Source: Muribaculaceae bacterium Isolate-002 (NCI) (lineage in GTDB: Bacteria > Bacteroidota > Bacteroidia > Bacteroidales > Muribaculaceae). From it: a stretch of 35,409 nucleotides of DNA. The stretch lies in NCBI GenBank assembly GCA_004102805.1, contig SCEG01000031.1:1-35409 (forward strand), read 5' to 3'. The stretch's first letter is position 1, and every line of letters begins with the position of its first letter. This document shows, in pieces, positions 34,335 through 35,409 of the stretch. The translations under genes were made by a program, and so were the position numbers. Below the pieces are notes generated by a model. That model saw nothing but the letters and a program-made list of their open reading frames with translations. It had not been told where the DNA came from and ran no database searches.

Positions 34335-35321
34335 ATGAAATGGCGCACAGAAATAGCTGCAACGCAACTCGGCGTGGAGATTGACCACGGCACGTCCGTA
34401 GTGATGGCGGGGTCATGCTTCACCGACGAGATAGGCGGACGCATGCGGCGACAGCTTTTCGATGTCGCGGTCAACCCGCTCGGCACACTGTTCAATCCGG
34501 TCAGCATCGCCGATGCAATTGCCGATGCCCTTGACGGCAGACACTTCGAAGCCGACGAGCTCTTCGTGACTGACGGGACATGGCGCACGCTGCGCCGGCA
34601 CTCACGTTTCTCGCTTCCTGACCGCGACGCCACACTTCAACTACTTAACACCAGCCTTGACACTACACGCGACAGACTGCTTTCGGCAGATCTGCTGATA
34701 GTCACATTCGGTTCGGCAGTGGTGCACCGTCACATTCCATCTGGAGCGGTAGCAGCCAACTGTCACAAACAGCCGTCATCGCTTTTCGCCGTTGAACGAC
34801 TCGGCATTGACACAATTGTGTCGGAATGGCGCCGGCTGCTTGACCGGCTGTTCAGCATGAACCCGCGTCTTGAGGTAATCTTCACAGTCAGTCCGGTGCG
34901 GCATATCGGCTACGGGCTGCAACGCGACCGTCTATCCAAATCAACGCTTATCGTCGCCGTCAGCGAGCTGCTCGGCAACCGGACGCACTACTTCCCTTCC
35001 TATGAGATAGTGGTCGACGACCTGCGTGACTACCGGTGGTATGCCGATGATATGGTGCATCCCTCGTCGATGGCTGTCGATTATGTGTACGATATATTCC
35101 GCAAGTCGGTCATGACTTCTGACACAATAGACAAGGCAGAGAGATGGGGAAAGCTCATGCGACGCATGGAGCACCGGCACGCATCGCCACAGGCCGCCGA
35201 CGCCTTCCGCTCGGCGACAACGACGTTGGCCGAAGAACTGGCCGACGGCGACAACAATCTGTTTCAACGATTTATATCACTGCACTACTGTCCACTAAAA
35301 ATGGACGAGGTTAAAAATTAA
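34335..35321 (+). CDS. GSCFA domain protein (SGNH-like)
   Basis: I place the start at ATG 34335 (328 residues, MKWRTEIAATQL); the frame continues to a TTG at 34311 that overlaps the preceding stop codon, which is less likely. The family signature GSCFTDEIG (26-34) gives the domain its name and carries the nucleophile-like Ser27. NPLGTLFNP, TFGSAVVHRH, TVSPVRHI and the late ADDMVHPS supply the remaining SGNH-hydrolase-like blocks, including an Asp-x-x-x-His pair. There is no signal peptide, so it should be cytoplasmic. The substrate is unknown. It lies 20 bases after the PorE-like gene and converges on the next gene, overlapping its 3' end. Confidence 0.85.
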   Translation: MKWRTEIAATQLGVEIDHGTSVVMAGSCFTDEIGGRMRRQLFDVAVNPLGTLFNPVSIADAIADALDGRHFEADELFVTDGTWRTLRRHSRFSLPDRDATLQLLNTSLDTTRDRLLSADLLIVTFGSAVVHRHIPSGAVAANCHKQPSSLFAVERLGIDTIVSEWRRLLDRLFSMNPRLEVIFTVSPVRHIGYGLQRDRLSKSTLIVAVSELLGNRTHYFPSYEIVVDDLRDYRWYADDMVHPSSMAVDYVYDIFRKSVMTSDTIDKAERWGKLMRRMEHRHASPQAADAFRSATTTLAEELADGDNNLFQRFISLHYCPLKMDEVKN

Positions 35322-35409
35322 ATAAATTCGGTTCACTTGAACCATAGAGAACTTTGACATCGTTGATATTCTTTTTGTCGAACAGGTCCCGTATATGGGT
35401 TTTGTCAGT
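35311..35409 (-). CDS. 3' end of a convergent unidentified gene
   Basis: On the minus strand the last 99 bases are open for 32 codons and end at TAA (35311-35313). The peptide includes DKTHIRDLFDKKNINDVKVL and ends YGSSEPNLFNF, with protein-like composition. The start is outside the window. It overlaps the 3' end of the GSCFA gene by 11 bases. GGTTCA-CT-TGAACC (35330-35343) is a small palindrome inside it. Family not recognised. Confidence 0.45.
   Translation of the reverse strand, partial: TDKTHIRDLFDKKNINDVKVLYGSSEPNLFNF

Noticed and set aside
1..35409. CRISPR arrays, tRNA or rRNA genes and insertion sequences
   Set aside because: No regularly spaced direct repeats, tRNA cloverleaf signatures, rRNA segments or transposase-like proteins were seen; a dedicated scan (tRNAscan, Infernal) would be needed to exclude small RNAs fully.

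Overview
This window looks like a chromosomal segment of a Bacteroidales bacterium, probably from the Muribaculaceae or a close relative. The evidence is Bacteroidetes-type -7 promoter elements (TAnnTTTG), AT-rich intergenic regions with weak Shine-Dalgarno sequences, a lipoprotein with a Cys-Ser-Asp-rich export signal, DUF4421 and GSCFA-domain proteins, and the ilvD-ilvB-ilvN-thioesterase-ilvC arrangement. The family assignment is an inference. No rRNA, tRNA, CRISPR array, transposase or phage gene was seen.

Region 1 (1-386) holds the last 36 codons of an unidentified gene, then an AT-rich regulatory stretch with two small hairpins and a clear -7 element. Region 2 (387-16448) is the most unusual part: ten consecutive plus-strand genes. 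In order they encode a SrfB-like actin/Hsp70-fold ATPase, a SrfC-like P-loop GTPase-like protein, a membrane-anchored subtilisin-family protease, a multi-pass membrane protein, a second P-loop protein with helical repeats, a single-pass protein with a charged periplasmic linker, an anchored helical protein, an exported helical protein, a tail-anchored beta-rich protein and a small DUF1294-like membrane protein. I infer that they form one cell-envelope machine in which cytoplasmic nucleotide switches are coupled to a periplasmic protease. No function can be read directly from the sequence. A secreted metallophosphatase/5'-nucleotidase (16490-18229) follows after a short gap and may be co-transcribed.

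Region 3 (18230-22144) is arginine biosynthesis: argR with its own promoter, then a GNAT acyltransferase, argG and argC, closed by a strong hairpin. argB, argD and the carbamoyltransferase gene are absent here. Region 4 (22145-23582) has a secreted endonuclease/exonuclease/phosphatase-fold enzyme and a convergent surface-type lipoprotein, separated by a bidirectional terminator.

Region 5 (23659-30960, minus strand) is branched-chain amino acid biosynthesis: ilvD, ilvB, ilvN, an acyl-ACP thioesterase, an exported protein with a sorting-domain-like C-terminus, and ilvC. A near-identical 17-base element precedes ilvD and ilvB, and a weaker copy precedes the exported-protein gene. A possible Ile-rich leader peptide lies upstream of ilvD. 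Region 6 (31192-35409) has a divergent DUF4421 protein, a PorE-like lipoprotein (TPR, beta-propeller, carboxypeptidase-regulatory-like and OmpA modules), a GSCFA-domain protein and the 3' end of a convergent unidentified gene.
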